NCBI GenBank assembly: GCA_963995505.1
Contig: OZ023191.1
Coordinates: forward strand, 126,501-190,500
Reading direction: 5' to 3'
Source of the DNA: Hypericum androsaemum
Taxonomy: Eukaryota > Streptophyta > Magnoliopsida > Malpighiales > Hypericaceae
DNA: 64,000 nucleotides
A program made the position numbers and the translations under genes. This document shows positions 19,400 to 30,946 of the stretch, piece after piece. Numbering within the stretch: position 1 is the stretch's first letter; every line of letters begins with the position of its first letter. The notes beneath the pieces were generated by a model, which was given only the letters and a program-made list of their open reading frames with translations, searched no databases and was not told the origin of the DNA.

Positions 19400-20420
19400 A
19401 GAAAAGTTTACTTTAATATCCTATAGTATCATGAATTCACACTTGACTACCTTGCATTTAAAACACATATAACATGTCAAACTTATTTCAATTTTCATCA
19501 AAAATAGGTCTCAGGTAGCCTGGGCTGCTGTCCGAATTTTTTTTAACGAAACGACATAGTTTCGTTTGCTATGTGGACCGCCACGGCATATGTGTACGGA
19601 TGAGTTAGTAATGACGTGGCTAGTGGTAAATTATCAAGATAGTGCCTCATTTATTTATAATTATTCAGTTAAATACAACCCTTACCCCAAAACGTTCCTC
19701 CTTCCTCCACCTCCATCTCCTCCTGCTTCCCTCGCCCACATCACCTTCCTTATTTTCTTAAAACAAGCTGACCATTCTCCAATTAGTTGGTATCGGCGAA
19801 CAACTTCGTGTTCCTCTCAACTTGCCTCCACGGTCACCCACGGGTTTATAGGTCGTCGTGGATTTGATTCAGATTGAGGTTAAAAAATTGGGGTTTTTAG
19901 GTGAACGTCACAGATTGAGGTTAAGAAATTTGGTCCAGACAGGTCGGCTTCGTGAAGATGAACCCTTTTCCGGGTGGCTTGGTTTGGTTGCTGGAGGAAT
20001 TAGTTTAATAAGTCTGGAGGAGTTTAGTTGGGGAGGGGATGTTTCGAAGCCACTGACGGTTTAGTTTAATGAAGCCATTGATGGTTTATTTTGGTGGTTG
20101 GATGTTTCGAAGGGGAATTCAACACACCTAATTGGAGTTTTTAATAATTATAAATAAATGTGGCACTATCTTGGTAATTTACCACTAGTCACGTCATTAC
20201 TAACACATCCCAGACACATGTGACGTGGCAATCCAAGTACGAAACGAAACTACATCGTTTTGTAAAAAAAAAAATTGGGCAGCAATTCGGGCTGCACAGG
20301 ACCTGTTTTTGATGAAAATTGAAATAAATTGGACATATTCTATGCGTTTTAAATCACAAGATAGTTAAGTACAAATCTGTGATACTATAGGATACTAAAA
20401 TAAATTTTTTACCTTTTTAA
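19400..20420. mobile_element. DNA element with ~270-bp terminal inverted repeats (MULE/foldback-like)
   Basis: The left arm (about 19402-19672) and the right arm (about 20146-20418) are inverted copies: TTTAATATCCTATAGTATCA at the left end pairs with the right end, and CTAGTGGTAAATTA with TAATTTACCACTAG at the inner ends. The roughly 470-bp core is GC-richer, has no transposase motifs, and holds two small open frames (to 19877 and 19858-20064) without a known domain. Long arms around unrelated core sequence fit a Mutator-like or foldback element, possibly one that captured host DNA. A clear 8-11 bp target duplication was not found, so the ends are approximate. Confidence 0.7.
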
Positions 20421-21010
20421 AATATTCAAAGTCAAATTTTCATAAAGAAAATATATAGGCCTCCCATTGCCATGTGGCTCACTCATCCATTTTTGAGTTG
20501 AACTAGTAGTCAGTCCACCACCGGGGGATCTCCTAGCCTAGCTTATTGACAGGTAGATTTTGGCAATAATTATCATCATCATCATGTGAGGAGATATTTA
20601 AGTCGGGCTTTGTCTTGTTCGTCAAATCTGTTAAAAATGTTGATTTTTTTCTTGCAGAGCTGATTTTTTTTGGGGTGGAAACCGTTTAGTAGTATCTACT
20701 ACTCACTCACTCATTCATTAATTAGCAAACTTACGCGACTTTAACAGGCACAGCTTTGGTCATCAATTAGTATCTAGTCTATTGGCTCATAGTTTCTATA
20801 AAAAAAAAAGGAGTCTATTGACTCATTAATGGCTGGACTTTCAATCCAAACTTGTTTAATACCGCCACACGCGTTTAGGCAATGTAACCATTTAGGTTCA
20901 TTTGATGAACTGGTAGGTTTGGAAAGGGCTCAAACCCAATAATATCCTTCCTTGACATTGCCAAAATCCTTTCATTCTGGAGCAGGCAGGAAGCAACTGT
21001 CAGAAAGTGC
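20421..21010. other. Intergenic DNA upstream of TST1
   Basis: No gene or clear repeat is visible; AT-rich with an ATC triplet run near 20570-20585. Confidence 0.4.
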
Positions 21011-21026
21011 ATAGAGTCTTGAGTTT

Positions 21027-21144
21027 TTTTAGTGAGTTTTAAATTGGTTCTATAATTTCGGATCTTAGACGGTCATGGGATTCGATCCTCCCACCTCATG
21101 CTTAAGGACTAACACCGTATCCATCAGACCATACATGAATTGGT
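21027..21144 (-). mobile_element. tRNA-derived SINE, copy 1
   Basis: Read on the minus strand, the element starts near the A-box-like TGGTCTGATGGATACGG, has a B-box-like GGATCGAATCCC (21077-21088) and ends in an A run. It is flanked by an exact 16-bp target duplication, atagagtcttgagttt, at 21011-21026 and 21145-21160. A second copy of the family is at 27630-27752. Confidence 0.85.
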
Positions 21145-21160
21145 ATAGAGTCTTGAGTTT

Positions 21161-21707
21161 GACTAATAACAGGGAAGAGATAGGGCAAGTGCGAACTGGG
21201 TATTGGAGGTGAGCCAAGTAAGTTCGTGACGTGTGAGGTTCCGGTTCCCCCTTTGAAGGGTTGTTGAGAAAATCTCTGGTATTTTCCAGCTTCAAAGGGC
21301 GGGCGGCCGGTGCTTTCTCTATTTCCCAGATAATAATAACAAAATAATAAATAATCAGACCTTTCCTCCCCAGCTAGTTATTTCTCTCTAAAGGAGGCTC
21401 CATTGAGCTATAGCTTATTATACTATTAGTCTCTTCTTGTATCTTTCTGTCCTTTTACTTTAGAAGCAAAATAGTTATAAAAAAAAGGTCACCTGAAAGT
21501 ACTGATTGGCCCAACTCAAGGTAAGAGATGAGATGTTTTACTCGTCTGAGTCCTTTGGTTCACTATTAAGAGCTCTTACCGGCTATGTTGTGGATTTATT
21601 TCGTTGGTACTCTGTTCCAGAACCTTTAGTCTTGGATTTATTTAGTTGCTGTGGTTTTTTCGCAGCTTGGTTTCGAATTCGGAGTCTAATAACATCGGCG
21701 AGAGAGG
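21161..21707 (+). promoter_or_regulatory. TST1: TST1 upstream region and probable 5' leader
   Basis: No separate gene. Splice-like signals (CAAG|GTAAGAG at about 21522 and TTTTTTCGCAG|C at about 21665) suggest an intron in the 5' untranslated region, common in this family, but this cannot be proven from sequence alone. Confidence 0.35.
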
Positions 21708-24349
21708 ATGAACGGAGCTGCACTTGTGGCCATTGCGGCTTGCATTGGCAACTTCTTACAAGGTTGGGATAATGCCACCATTGCAGGTACCAAGAAAATA
21801 TGTCATTTCCTTTTTCTTTTTCTTTTTTTTTTGTTTTCCAAAGTCGAGGAATTCGATGACCAAAGTGACTGCTCTGCGGTCCCGCGTTCATGTTTGTTGT
21901 ACTGGATCAAGTTCCAATCCTCCCTCCTTGTTAAATGCTTTCAGGCGCAGTCATATATATCAAGTCCGATCTCGCATTGGAAAGTACAATGGAAGGTCTC
22001 GTTGTGGCTATGTCTCTTATCGGAGCCACGTTGATTACAACATGCTCCGGGCCTATATCGGATTGGATTGGCCGTCGTCCGATGCTTATAGGATCATCTG
22101 TGCTCTATTTCGTGAGTGGTTTAATCATGGTATGGTCACCCAATGTCTATGTCCTGTTGCTAGCTAGACTGTTGGATGGATTTGGAATTGGTTTAGCGGT
22201 TACTCTTATACCGATCTATATATCCGAGACTGCTCCATCAGATATTCGGGGATCGTTAAATACCCTTCCGCAGTTTACTGGTTCCGGAGGCATGTTCTTG
22301 GCGTATTGTATGGTCTTTGGGATGTCCCTTGCGGATTCACCAAGTTGGAAGTTGATGCTCGGGGTTCTTTCCATTCCCTCCTTGCTATATTTTGCTCTAA
22401 CGGTGTTTTACTTGCCTGAATCTCCTCGATGGCTTGTGAGCAAAGGGAAGATGCTCGAGGCTAAAAGGGTACTTCAAAGACTACGTGGCCAGGAAGATGT
22501 TTCAGGTACAATTTAGACTACAGATTGCAGAACAGGTCAATTTCATGTTGCTTAGAAAGTTTTTTAACCAGCCAGCTTGATCATCAACAGGTGAGATGGC
22601 TTTGCTTGTTGAAGGACTGGCTATTGGAGGTGAAAAATCAATTGAGGAGTACATAATAGGCCCAGCTGATGAACTTGGTGATGGTCAGGAATATGCTGAC
22701 AAGGACAAAATTAAGTTATATGGTCCGGGAGAGGGCCTCTCCTGGATTGCAAAGCCTGTCGCAGCTGGACAGAGACAGAGTTCACTTGCGCTTGTGTCTC
22801 GCCAGGGAAGCTTGGTGGATCCTCTTGTGACTTTATTTGGAAGTGTTCATGAAAAGCTACCTCAAATGGGAGGAAGTCAAAGAAGCATGCTTTTCCCGAA
22901 CTTTGGTAGTCTGATAAGTACTGCTCCGGAGCCTCATGGCAAACAATGGGATGAAGAAAGTCTGCAGAGGGAAGGTGAGGGCTATGATTCGGAGGCTGGT
23001 GGTGGTGGTGGTGGGGAAGACTCGGATGATGATCTCCGCAGTCCTTTAATCTCACGCCAGACGACAAGCATGGAAAAGGGTATGCCCCCTCCACCTTCCC
23101 ATGGAAGCATTATGAGTACGAGGCGTCATAGCAGCCTCATGCAGGGGGGAGAGGCAGTAGGTAGCATGGGCATTGGTGGTGGGTGGCAATTGGCATGGAA
23201 ATGGGCGGAGAGGGAAGGACAGGATGGAAAGAAGGAAGGAGGATTTAAAAGGGTTTATTTGCACCAGGAAGGAGGGCCTGGATCCGGACGTGGGTCACTC
23301 GTTTCGCTTCCAGGTGGTGATGTTCCTGCTGAAGGTGAATACATCCAGGCTGCTGCTCTTGTAAGCCAGCCTGCCCTTTACTCCAAGGAGCTTATGGATC
23401 AGAAAACAGTTGGACCTGCTATGGTCCATCCATCGAAAACCGCAACTGAAGCGCCAATTTGGGCCGCTCTACGTGATCCTGGAGTCAAGCGAGCACTGAT
23501 TGTTGGTATCGGAATTCAAGTACTTCAGCAGGTGCAAATATGGTTGTATTTATTGGTTGAATTCACTTGCTTTTTTGATCCTGGCTTTTACCATCTCAAC
23601 TCCTTTTGGATGTGTCTTTTCAGTTTTCCGGCATTAATGGTGTTCTTTACTACACGCCGCAAATTCTTGAAGAGGCTGGTGTCGAAGTTCTACTTTCAAG
23701 CTTGGGCCTTAGTTCTACCTCTGCATCATTCCTCATCAGTGCATTCACAACACTGCTGATGCTTCCATGTATTATCGTAGGGATGAGACTTATGGATATA
23801 TCGGGGAGAAGGTATGCTGCATTTTCTTCTCTATGCTTTTGACCCTGCAAGATTGTTCCTGACCGTGATTAGTGTGTGAAATTGTTTGATCCGCTCTCTT
23901 GCAGGACTCTGTTGCTGACTACGATTCCCGCACTGGTAGTTACGCTGATGGTCCTGATATTCAGCGAACTTGTAAACTTGGGCACTGTCGTCAGTGCAGG
24001 GATATCAACAGCATGCGTTATCATATACTTCTGCTGCTTTGTTTCAGCATATGGACCAATTCCGAACATCCTTTGCTCGGAGATCTTCCCTACTAGAGTC
24101 CGTGGACTGTGCATTGCAATTTGTGCCTTGGCTTACTGGATATGCGACATCATCGTCACCTACACTCTACCTGTGCTGTTAACATCCATTGGACTCGCTG
24201 GCATCTTCGGCATTTACGCCGTTGTCTGTGTCATCTCTTGGATCTTTGTCTTCTTGAAGGTCCCCGAGACTAAGGGCATGCCCTTGGAAGTCATCACCGA
24301 ATTCTTCGCCGTTGGCGCGAGTCAAGATACAGCCGACAAGGATGAGTAA
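21708..24349 (+). CDS. TST1: Tonoplast sugar transporter 1 (TST1/TMT1, monosaccharide-sensing protein)
   Basis: Proton-coupled antiporter of the major facilitator superfamily that loads sugars into the vacuole. Five coding exons join in frame: 21708-21786, 21945-22505, 22591-23531, 23624-23811 and 23905-24349, giving 737 residues, the usual family length. The N-terminus MNGAALVAIAACIGNFLQGW is the TST signature. Exon 2 carries the first six membrane spans with GRRP and PESPRWL. Exon 3 encodes the long hydrophilic central loop (roughly residues 220-500, with acidic and Gly-rich stretches) that sets TST apart from other sugar porters and is known to be phosphorylated. Exons 4-5 hold the C-terminal six spans, with SGRR and PETKG. 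All introns are GT-AG and no lesion is seen. The TST1 rather than TST2 call rests on its neighbours MCD1 and ATL80. Confidence 0.93.
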
Positions 24350-24847
24350 CATGACCACCATCTGCTGATTTCTTAGACGATTTTGGCTCGCTAAAAGATT
24401 TCCCCTCCACTTCCTTTTTAGTAATTTTGCGCATTATAGTTATACCGAGATCCAACATTATATTATTAAATCAATTTCATTGCCATATATTTTCGTTCAG
24501 GCAGATTTGTCGCTAAACTTGTGCCAGTAACTTAGATATTACCTGTGTAACGATGGATAGTTTAAGTCGGATGTGGAGTCCCTCGCCATCGTATTCTTTG
24601 AGATTTAACTTTTTGGTTGATGAAATGTTGTTAGTTCCGTGAAACCCACGTTAGATACGGTGCCAAAGTGACAGAGGGTAGCAATTCGGAAGGATTTCAA
24701 AAGCAAATAGCACTTTTTTTAACTTCCCGTTGCCAACTATAGCTTTTCTGAACAATTCATCACCAAGTAGCTGAAATACCAAAAACAAGACAGTTTCTGC
24801 ATAACAGATCAAACCAACAACAGAGAGCATGTACATAACAAATCCAT
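24350..24847 (+). other. TST1 3' untranslated region and spacer
   Basis: AT-rich, no ORF of note. The transcript end is not defined by a single clear polyadenylation signal. Confidence 0.4.
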
Positions 24848-25214
24848 GGGACCGGATTCGGTCTTGGAACTCCGTTTTCAGGACCGTCCTGGATCTCATT
24901 TCGGGCGAACTATTTCATCATAATTCGGCGAACCATTTCATAATAATTAGGTGAACCAGCGCGTGTTGCGAGACGGTCCATTTGACAAACTTTGGGCGAA
25001 CCATTCCATCATAACTGAGTGAACCATTGTATTATAACTGAACGAACCAGTGCGTGTTCTGAAAAAATTGGGACCGCTTCGGACGACACAGTCTGCATCA
25101 TAACTGGACGACCCATTGTATCATAACTGAGCGAACCATTATATCATAACTAAACAAAGTAGTACGTGTTCGAGGATGGTCCTGGACGAAAATGCACGAC
25201 CAAATCCGGTGCCC
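24848..25214. mobile_element. hAT-like MITE with internal short tandem repeats
   Basis: A 367-bp element with terminal inverted repeats (GGGACCGGATTCGGTC at the left; GGGCACCGGATTTGGTC read inward from the right) and an exact 8-bp target duplication AAATCCAT at 24840-24847 and 25215-25222. An 8-bp duplication is the mark of the hAT superfamily. The interior holds seven or so degenerate copies of a ~20-bp unit, CGAACCATT followed by ATCATAACTGAG. No coding capacity. Confidence 0.83.
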
Positions 25215-25547
25215 AAATCCATTTGTGCTTAAAGCGATATATAAGGATCAGCGACATGACGACAGGCAACGGGTAGCCGAGATTGCTCATGGGAGCTCCA
25301 GTACGGTGTCGGCTCTATATATGGAAAATGCGTCTACAAGAACATCGAGGTACAAGGAAAAAATGAACCCAAGGAAAGGGGAAAATAACTTGATCTATTT
25401 ACACTCACAAGCCCCTATAACCGGACAAGGTTGAAAAGCAAAATTCCACTGGCCATCCAAAACACTTCCTTCTCAAATCCTTGATGTCCTGTAGGAATCA
25501 TAATCAGACAAGTAACCTGATTTTCTCCAGCTTGAATCCAGTTACGC

Positions 25548-27131
25548 TTATGGTTTCTGCATTTCGTCAGATGATGAACCACGGGATGAAGTACTTGGAC
25601 CGAGATCCGAATTGGTAATATTAGCATCAGTCACGTGATTACTGGTAGCACTCTGATCAACAGAACCATTTGTTTTGGAGTTCAACTTGAATTGTCTCTC
25701 AAAATCTTTAGCACCGCCTGCATCAGTGATTATCTTGTCGAAATTTTGATCCTGCAAACAAGAAGCGTAAAGATGTTACAAGGAGATCCACATGAGAGAC
25801 GAATGACAAATAAAGATCGACAACAGGATTTTAGGTTACACCCGTTAAGTGAATTGGCAGCAGAGACTAATGACTGCATAATTGATAGCTCGAACCATCT
25901 CAGTTCTTCTTCATTGGTGTTTTTTACATACATATTGCACTCGTGAAGGTGAATACTGAAAAGGGTGGGTCAGCCGCTTGCACAAGAATGCCATTGATCT
26001 TTGATCATTGTGCATCCATACCCTCAAACTGAAGGATCTAAGCCGACAAGCAAGTTCCCATCACTTACGTTTTGCAGTGCTTCTAGCTTCCGTTGAAGTG
26101 CCTCATGTTCAGCTCTAATTCGGGATGGAACCCCATGCTTCTGATAAACATTGTTTTGAGCCAATCCCTCGTCAATATCGCTAGTGGTTGTTGCAAAGGG
26201 ATGATTCGCAGGAATCCATCTAACCGTATCAGGATCAACATCAGGAGGAACAGGATCCCCTTCTTTGAGGAATACAGTTGGTCGCTTCCACTGGTATGCC
26301 CGTGACCTCCTCTTCTGATGGATGGATTGCTCCTCTCTGGTTAGAGTAACAGGGGCAAGGCGGTAGCGCTTCCCGCACATCTCCACGGTGTTGTTAGTTT
26401 TGTTGATCTTCACATACGGATTATCAAACGGATCATCGTATTTGAGGGTCCTCAACCTATTTATACGAGATTGCACACCATTAATAAGAGCCAAAACAAA
26501 AGGCAATAATAGAAAAGAAGTATTGAAAGGGGTGAGGAAAGTCATACATGCCTCGAGTATCGGATCTTAGCTGGCCGCGCCTAACAAGATCAGCAACGGT
26601 TCCAGGAGGCTTGCTGAACCTCGACTTCCTCACCACGAACACTCTAACAGCGACAATCAAAACCGCAGCAGCTAGAGAGATCCACGAAACGAAACTTGCT
26701 GGAACACGGCTTCTGATCTGGAATACAACAACTGGAAAATGTAATTCCGAATTCCACATTGCATAACCAACACCTCCCACCAATCTAATGCCCGCGGATT
26801 AAACCTAACCAAAAAGGGCAATTACCGAGAGAACAACGGGCCGGATAGCGGAAACGGTGGCGTGGAGCTTGGCAAGAGGGAGGAGGACGACGCCTGGACT
26901 CTCGGTGTTGGAGGAGTCTTGGGTAGAGGGAGGCGTAGCTGTGGGAGTGAGAGGGGTGGTCTTACGGGGCCCACATTTGGCCCAGTTTCTCCAAACTCGG
27001 AGCCTCCCGGCCCGCGCCGATGCCGCCGTAGGGGGAGGAGACGGTCGCCGGCGGGTAAACCAAATAGGAGTGGATTGGTAAGAGGAGGAGTGGAGAGTGA
27101 GAACGGACCACCCTAAAACTACCATTTTCAA
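25548..27131 (-). CDS. MCD1: MULTIPLE CHLOROPLAST DIVISION SITE 1 (MCD1)
   Basis: Plant-specific inner-envelope protein that helps place the FtsZ ring at the middle of the dividing chloroplast, acting with ARC6 and the Min system (family knowledge). Four exons on the minus strand: 26826-27131, 26548-26717, 26069-26456 and 25548-25751, all GT-AG, giving 355 residues; the Arabidopsis protein is about 350. Exon 1 is rich in Arg, Ser and Pro and could serve as a transit peptide. Exon 2 encodes one membrane span (about residues 107-131, SLAAAVLIVAVRVFVV) followed by TVADLVRRGQLRSD. Exon 3 holds the conserved block KYDDPFDNPYVK to DPDTVRWIPANHPFAT and a coiled-coil-like RIRAEHEALQRKLEALQ. Exon 4 is a Ser/Asn-rich tail. 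The identity is by remembered similarity and by position next to TST1 and ATL80. Confidence 0.82.
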
Positions 27132-27398
27132 ATCAAAAATACCAAATTCCCTCCGACTCCTTTATCTTAGTAACGGGATGGATTGGAAGCCGACAAGGTT
27201 TTCATGAAATTGGATTGGACCACAAAATCGGATGCTGTTACTTGCAAGACTCCGGCGCCACGGAGACGATGCTCTCCTCTCTCTTCCTCACTCTCCCCCA
27301 CCAAATTTCCCATTTTGATTTTTTAGGGTTTCGCTTGTCCCAATTTTTTTATTCTTTAAATTTATAAAAATAATTTGGATAGCAATACAAGCATCTAC
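27132..27398. promoter_or_regulatory. MCD1 upstream region / spacer to the tRNA gene
   Basis: Shared upstream space between the minus-strand MCD1 gene and the plus-strand tRNA gene, only 267 bp. CT-rich near 27270-27300. No obvious TATA box for MCD1. Confidence 0.4.
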
Positions 27399-27470
27399 GG
27401 ATCCGTGGCGCAATGGTAGCGCGTCTGACTCCAGATCAGAAGGTTGCGTGTTCGATTCACGTCGGGTTCA
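27399..27470 (+). tRNA. trnW-CCA: tRNA-Trp (anticodon CCA)
   Basis: A 72-nt cloverleaf. The acceptor strands GGATCCG and CGGGTTC pair (with G-U pairs), the D arm is GCGC-AATGGTA-GCGC, the anticodon loop reads CTCCAGA with anticodon CCA, and the T loop is TTCGATT between GCGTG and CACGT. The A box (TGGCGCAATGG) and B box (GTTCGATTC) are present. There is no intron and no encoded CCA end. A nuclear Pol III gene by sequence. Confidence 0.96.
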
Positions 27471-27629
27471 AATCTACAAATAAATCTTTTGGGCCCCTCA
27501 ATGTTGCACCAACAAACCTGCCTTTTAGTTTCTAAAAACAAAAGTTTCTCAAAAAAATAAAAACAAACCTGCCTTTCTTCTGATACACTTTTTTTTTGGT
27601 TTAGTTCTTAACTTGTTATGATGCACATT

Positions 27630-27752
27630 TTTTTTGGGTAAGATTTAAATTGTTTCCACAATTTCGGATCTTAGACGGTCATGGGATTCGATCCTTCTAC
27701 CTCATGCTTAAAGACTAACATCGTATCCATCATACCATACATAAGTTATTTC
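27630..27752 (-). mobile_element. tRNA-derived SINE, copy 2
   Basis: Same family and orientation as 21027-21144, about 85-90% alike by eye, with the same GGATCGAATCCC B box and an A-run tail. It is flanked by a 14-bp target duplication, ttatgatgcacatt, at 27616-27629 and 27753-27766. Confidence 0.85.
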
Positions 27753-27766
27753 TTATGATGCACATT

Positions 27767-28228
27767 GGATAACTATGAGCCGGTACTTTCCTGTTGGCTC
27801 GGTGGGAGGGATATTTTTTAACATTATCCGTAATCTCCTCGGAGATTACATCGCTTTTCGCCATAAAACAAAAAAAAGGGAAATAACATTGGATTTGGAC
27901 TCCCAATTCCCAAATGATAATCTTCTTTATTCTTGTATTTGGCGCATTTGTGCTAATCTCGTGGGAATGGACTCCCACTTTTCCATGCCTGTTTCTTTTT
28001 ACCTAAGAAAAAGGACTCGGTTGGAACTGGTCCTTCAATTTAGAGATGGAGTAGTACATCACACCTGACCACACCCATAACAGCATTTATGGCATGTGGT
28101 GCCCTTGCTTATGTTATTAGGTAAATAAGAGGCGACTACTGAATGGATGGATGAATCTCCACTTGATGTTAATTAGTAGATCTTCTGTTCCCAAACCGCT
28201 CGTGCTTAATTAGCTAAGTGGGTTTGGC
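27767..28228. other. Intergenic DNA
   Basis: A frame at 27775-28068 (97 codons) shows VGGIFFNIIRNLLGDYIAF, faintly like the RNase H domain of plant LINEs, but too weak to call. A small inverted repeat GTAATCTCC / GGAGATTAC lies near 27828-27847. Confidence 0.3.
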
Positions 28229-28490
28229 GACAATGGATTGGGTCATTTTAGACCGTTTGGACTGAAAGATCGATAATGACATGCTCTGGTTCTAACAATG
28301 GAATACCCCGGTTATGATACCGGTATGCACAGTTATTGATAATGGTTCGTGTGCTACGACAATGATGTGTCCAGTTATCGATAATAGTATGTCGCTGATC
28401 CCCTGCCGCGGGCTGGTTTTAACTTTTTACAAAAAAGTCCTAGCTTGTTCTTTAGTCCAAACGATCCGGAATGGGCCAATCCAAGCCCGA
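28229..28490. mobile_element. MITE-like element with ~30-bp terminal inverted repeats
   Basis: The left end (TTGGGTCATTTTAGACCGTT, then TGGACTGAAAGA) and the right end read inward (TTGGCCCATTCCGGATCGTT, then TGGACTAAAGAA) are imperfect inverted repeats around about 200 bp of non-coding DNA with local repeats of a TTATCGATAAT-like motif. No target duplication is certain because GGATTGG/CCAATCC at the ends is itself palindromic. Confidence 0.6.
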
Positions 28491-30361
28491 ATTTGACCGA
28501 CACCCAACACAATTAGGATATGACGTGGATTACCTACCTATTTTTTTTTACAATTTGGATTACCTACTTATTCAAAAACATTAAATACGACTGCTCTCAA
28601 TCCTACTAATCTCCCTTTTCTGACGGTCTCATGTTGGGCCGGGCCCATAGGGTTAGTGTTTGGAAATGCCCTTTTCAAGTTGGTTAATTACTTCAACTTT
28701 GACTAAACTAACCACACCTTTTATTTCAGCACTAATTTGGTAATGCAGATCGCTCTCCAACTGGCACTTTTTTTGTACGGGTAAACAAATTTCTGCTCAA
28801 CTAACCAGCACTTCCGGGAGTCTTGCAAGAAAAGGAAGCCAGCTGGTGCATAATATTATTTTGTGTCGAAAGTATCTAATATTTTTATATCAACTGGGTA
28901 GACTAAAACATACTCAAAATGAATATAATTATAAATGAATGAAAAATTATGGTTAAGCTATCATCATAAAATTTTAATACAACTATATTTTTCAAATCAA
29001 TTACCAAAAAACTACGATTAAATTAGAATAAACGAGCAAAAGTAATCTTTCGGTACATAAGTGGGGGGAGTGACTTTTCAAAAAAAAAAGTGGGGGGAAG
29101 TGGTAGTGGGGAAACGGGTAAAGTTGACTGGTGGATCTAGTGGTAGTGGATTTAATGGTCTCCTCTCCTCTTAGGGCTGGTCCCTTTTGCGTATTCAAGA
29201 AGAAAAATGCTGCCATCTTCTTTTTTTTCTTCCTGTGTGCGGCCGCCGTTAACTGTTTATCGCTTCACTGGTTCAATGAATAAAAAATTTTGTTTGTTTC
29301 CATCTCCATCTTTAAAATGTTCATGAAATGGTTTTGACTGGAGGAGGCCCACTTTCTTAACTTTTCTCATTTCCCAGTTCAATTTTAGAAGAAGAGAAAA
29401 CTCTCCCGTGATAGGAATTTCTCTCAGCAAAATAAAGCAGAAAGTGTTCTCTTCAAGGCATATATTTATATTCAACTAATCTCAAAGGAAGAATGACTTC
29501 ACTGCCAGCTTTTTCAACGATCAAAAGAAAATGCGGATCCCAGTCTAGTCAATTCACACGGTCAACAACATCGATAAATTAAATTCTCCTTAAAATAACA
29601 AAATTGAGAGATTGCCCCCATCCCAGCAAAATATTTAGCGTTGCTTCCCACCACCCATAACTATAGACTACTGATTCTGAGTCATATAAGAGTGCACAAG
29701 TCATCATAATGACTAACTAGAGAATCTTTTAATTAGGAGGCTAGATTACAAGTATAATATTTGTTTATGATATAATTTTGTATTTATATGTTGAGTTTGC
29801 CATTTCATTTTTCCCAGAAAAACTAACTGCAGACTATATTAGTTTACTTTTGACAAAAAAAAACTTTATTAATTACTTTAAAAAGAGTACATCGAGAGAA
29901 TAATTCCTATTTTTTTATAAAGAGATCTGGGAGTCAATTGTCAAAAGGGAGTCAATCAAAAGAGGAAAAAAAAGGAAAATTGTCTCCTCCGGGAGAACTT
30001 CCGGCGACAACCGATAGATCAACACCAACAATTCCCCCAAACCATAAAAACAAACCAACAATTCCCCCCCAACCGTAAAAAAAAACACCAACAATTCCCC
30101 ACAAATATATATTCTCGAAGAAAATGCACAAATATATTAGCCAATAATATTATATTGTATTAATAATACATATTTACAATGTACACATTATTAGGTACAA
30201 ACTAGCAACCAACTTCATCTACTCTATTCTACCAAACACTAAAACTTATTCAGTTTGACATTTTTCACTAATAATAGGTTTCTTGCAATCTAAAGCAAAG
30301 GGGGAAAGATAAACCAAAAGAGAACTTTGGATAAGGCGAAGCTAATCGGTGACGTGGCTAA
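28491..30361. other. Intergenic DNA between the MITE-like element and ATL80
   Basis: About 1.9 kb, AT-rich, with poly-A/T runs and short repeats (for example ACCAACAATTCCCC, three times within 30025-30105). No gene, TIR or LTR was recognised. The part nearest ATL80 is presumably its 3' flank. Confidence 0.4.
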
Positions 30362-30946
30362 CTAGGGCAGGAACCTATTGGCGCCGTCGTCTTCCCTTTC
30401 CTTTAACCTAACTTCGGACGAAGAGGAGGAGACGTTGTCGGCGGCGGCGGCGGCGGCGGCGGCCGAGGGCTGAGGAGGCAGGCCACCGCACTTGTGACAC
30501 CTGGCGACGACAAGGACCTGTCGGCAAGAGGGGCACGACGAGTGGGACCCTAGCCACGTGTCGATGCAGCTGACGTGGAAGCTGTGGCCGCAGTTAGGCA
30601 GCACGCGGATCTCGTCGCCGGCTGTGAACTCCGTCAGGCAGATAGCGCACTCCGAGAACTTCACCGACAAGGTGCCGGAGAAGGTCTCCCGGGGTAGGGC
30701 CTTGAGGACCTTCTTCTTGAGTCCTTTGTTTGCCGCAGGGTTCCACACGGTAACCGGAGGCGGCGCCGCTGACCGCGAGGATGCCAGCCGCCGGAGCCAA
30801 GCGCACCGCGCCACAGCTATGAGCCCAAGCACGCATATTAGGGCACAGAGGAGGGATGCCAGTATCACCACGAAGTCCGAGTCCACCGTGGCCAGTTGGT
30901 CCGGCGACGTCGAGTTCCCTGCGGTGTCTTGTAGTAGCCGAGCCAT
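30362..30946 (-). CDS. ATL80: RING-H2 E3 ubiquitin ligase, ATL family (ATL80-like)
   Basis: Intronless 194-codon gene, as usual for ATLs. One N-terminal membrane span (about residues 25-47) anchors it to an endomembrane or plasma membrane. The GLD-like segment [13 protein letters not shown] follows at 73-85. The RING-H2 finger is complete: C100, C103, C119, H121, H124, C127, C138, C141, with the Trp (W131) that contacts the E2 enzyme. The C-terminus has an extra CHKC motif, an eight-Ala run encoded by GCN repeats, and a Ser-rich tail. The protein should transfer ubiquitin to membrane-associated targets; the targets are unknown. The ATL80 assignment over other ATLs (ATL8, ATL79) rests on location between MCD1 and OEP21. 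Confidence 0.9.
   Translation of the reverse strand: MARLLQDTAGNSTSPDQLATVDSDFVVILASLLCALICVLGLIAVARCAWLRRLASSRSAAPPPVTVWNPAANKGLKKKVLKALPRETFSGTLSVKFSECAICLTEFTAGDEIRVLPNCGHSFHVSCIDTWLGSHSSCPSCRQVLVVARCHKCGGLPPQPSAAAAAAAADNVSSSSSEVRLKEREDDGANRFLP

Noticed and set aside
21027..21144. Functional tRNA gene on the minus strand
   Set aside because: A and B boxes are present, but no cloverleaf with paired acceptor arms forms, and the long target duplication plus A tail mark it as a SINE.
27775..28068. LINE RNase H fragment
   Set aside because: Only VGGIFFNIIRNLLGDY resembles the domain; no catalytic residues or neighbouring LINE sequence were found.
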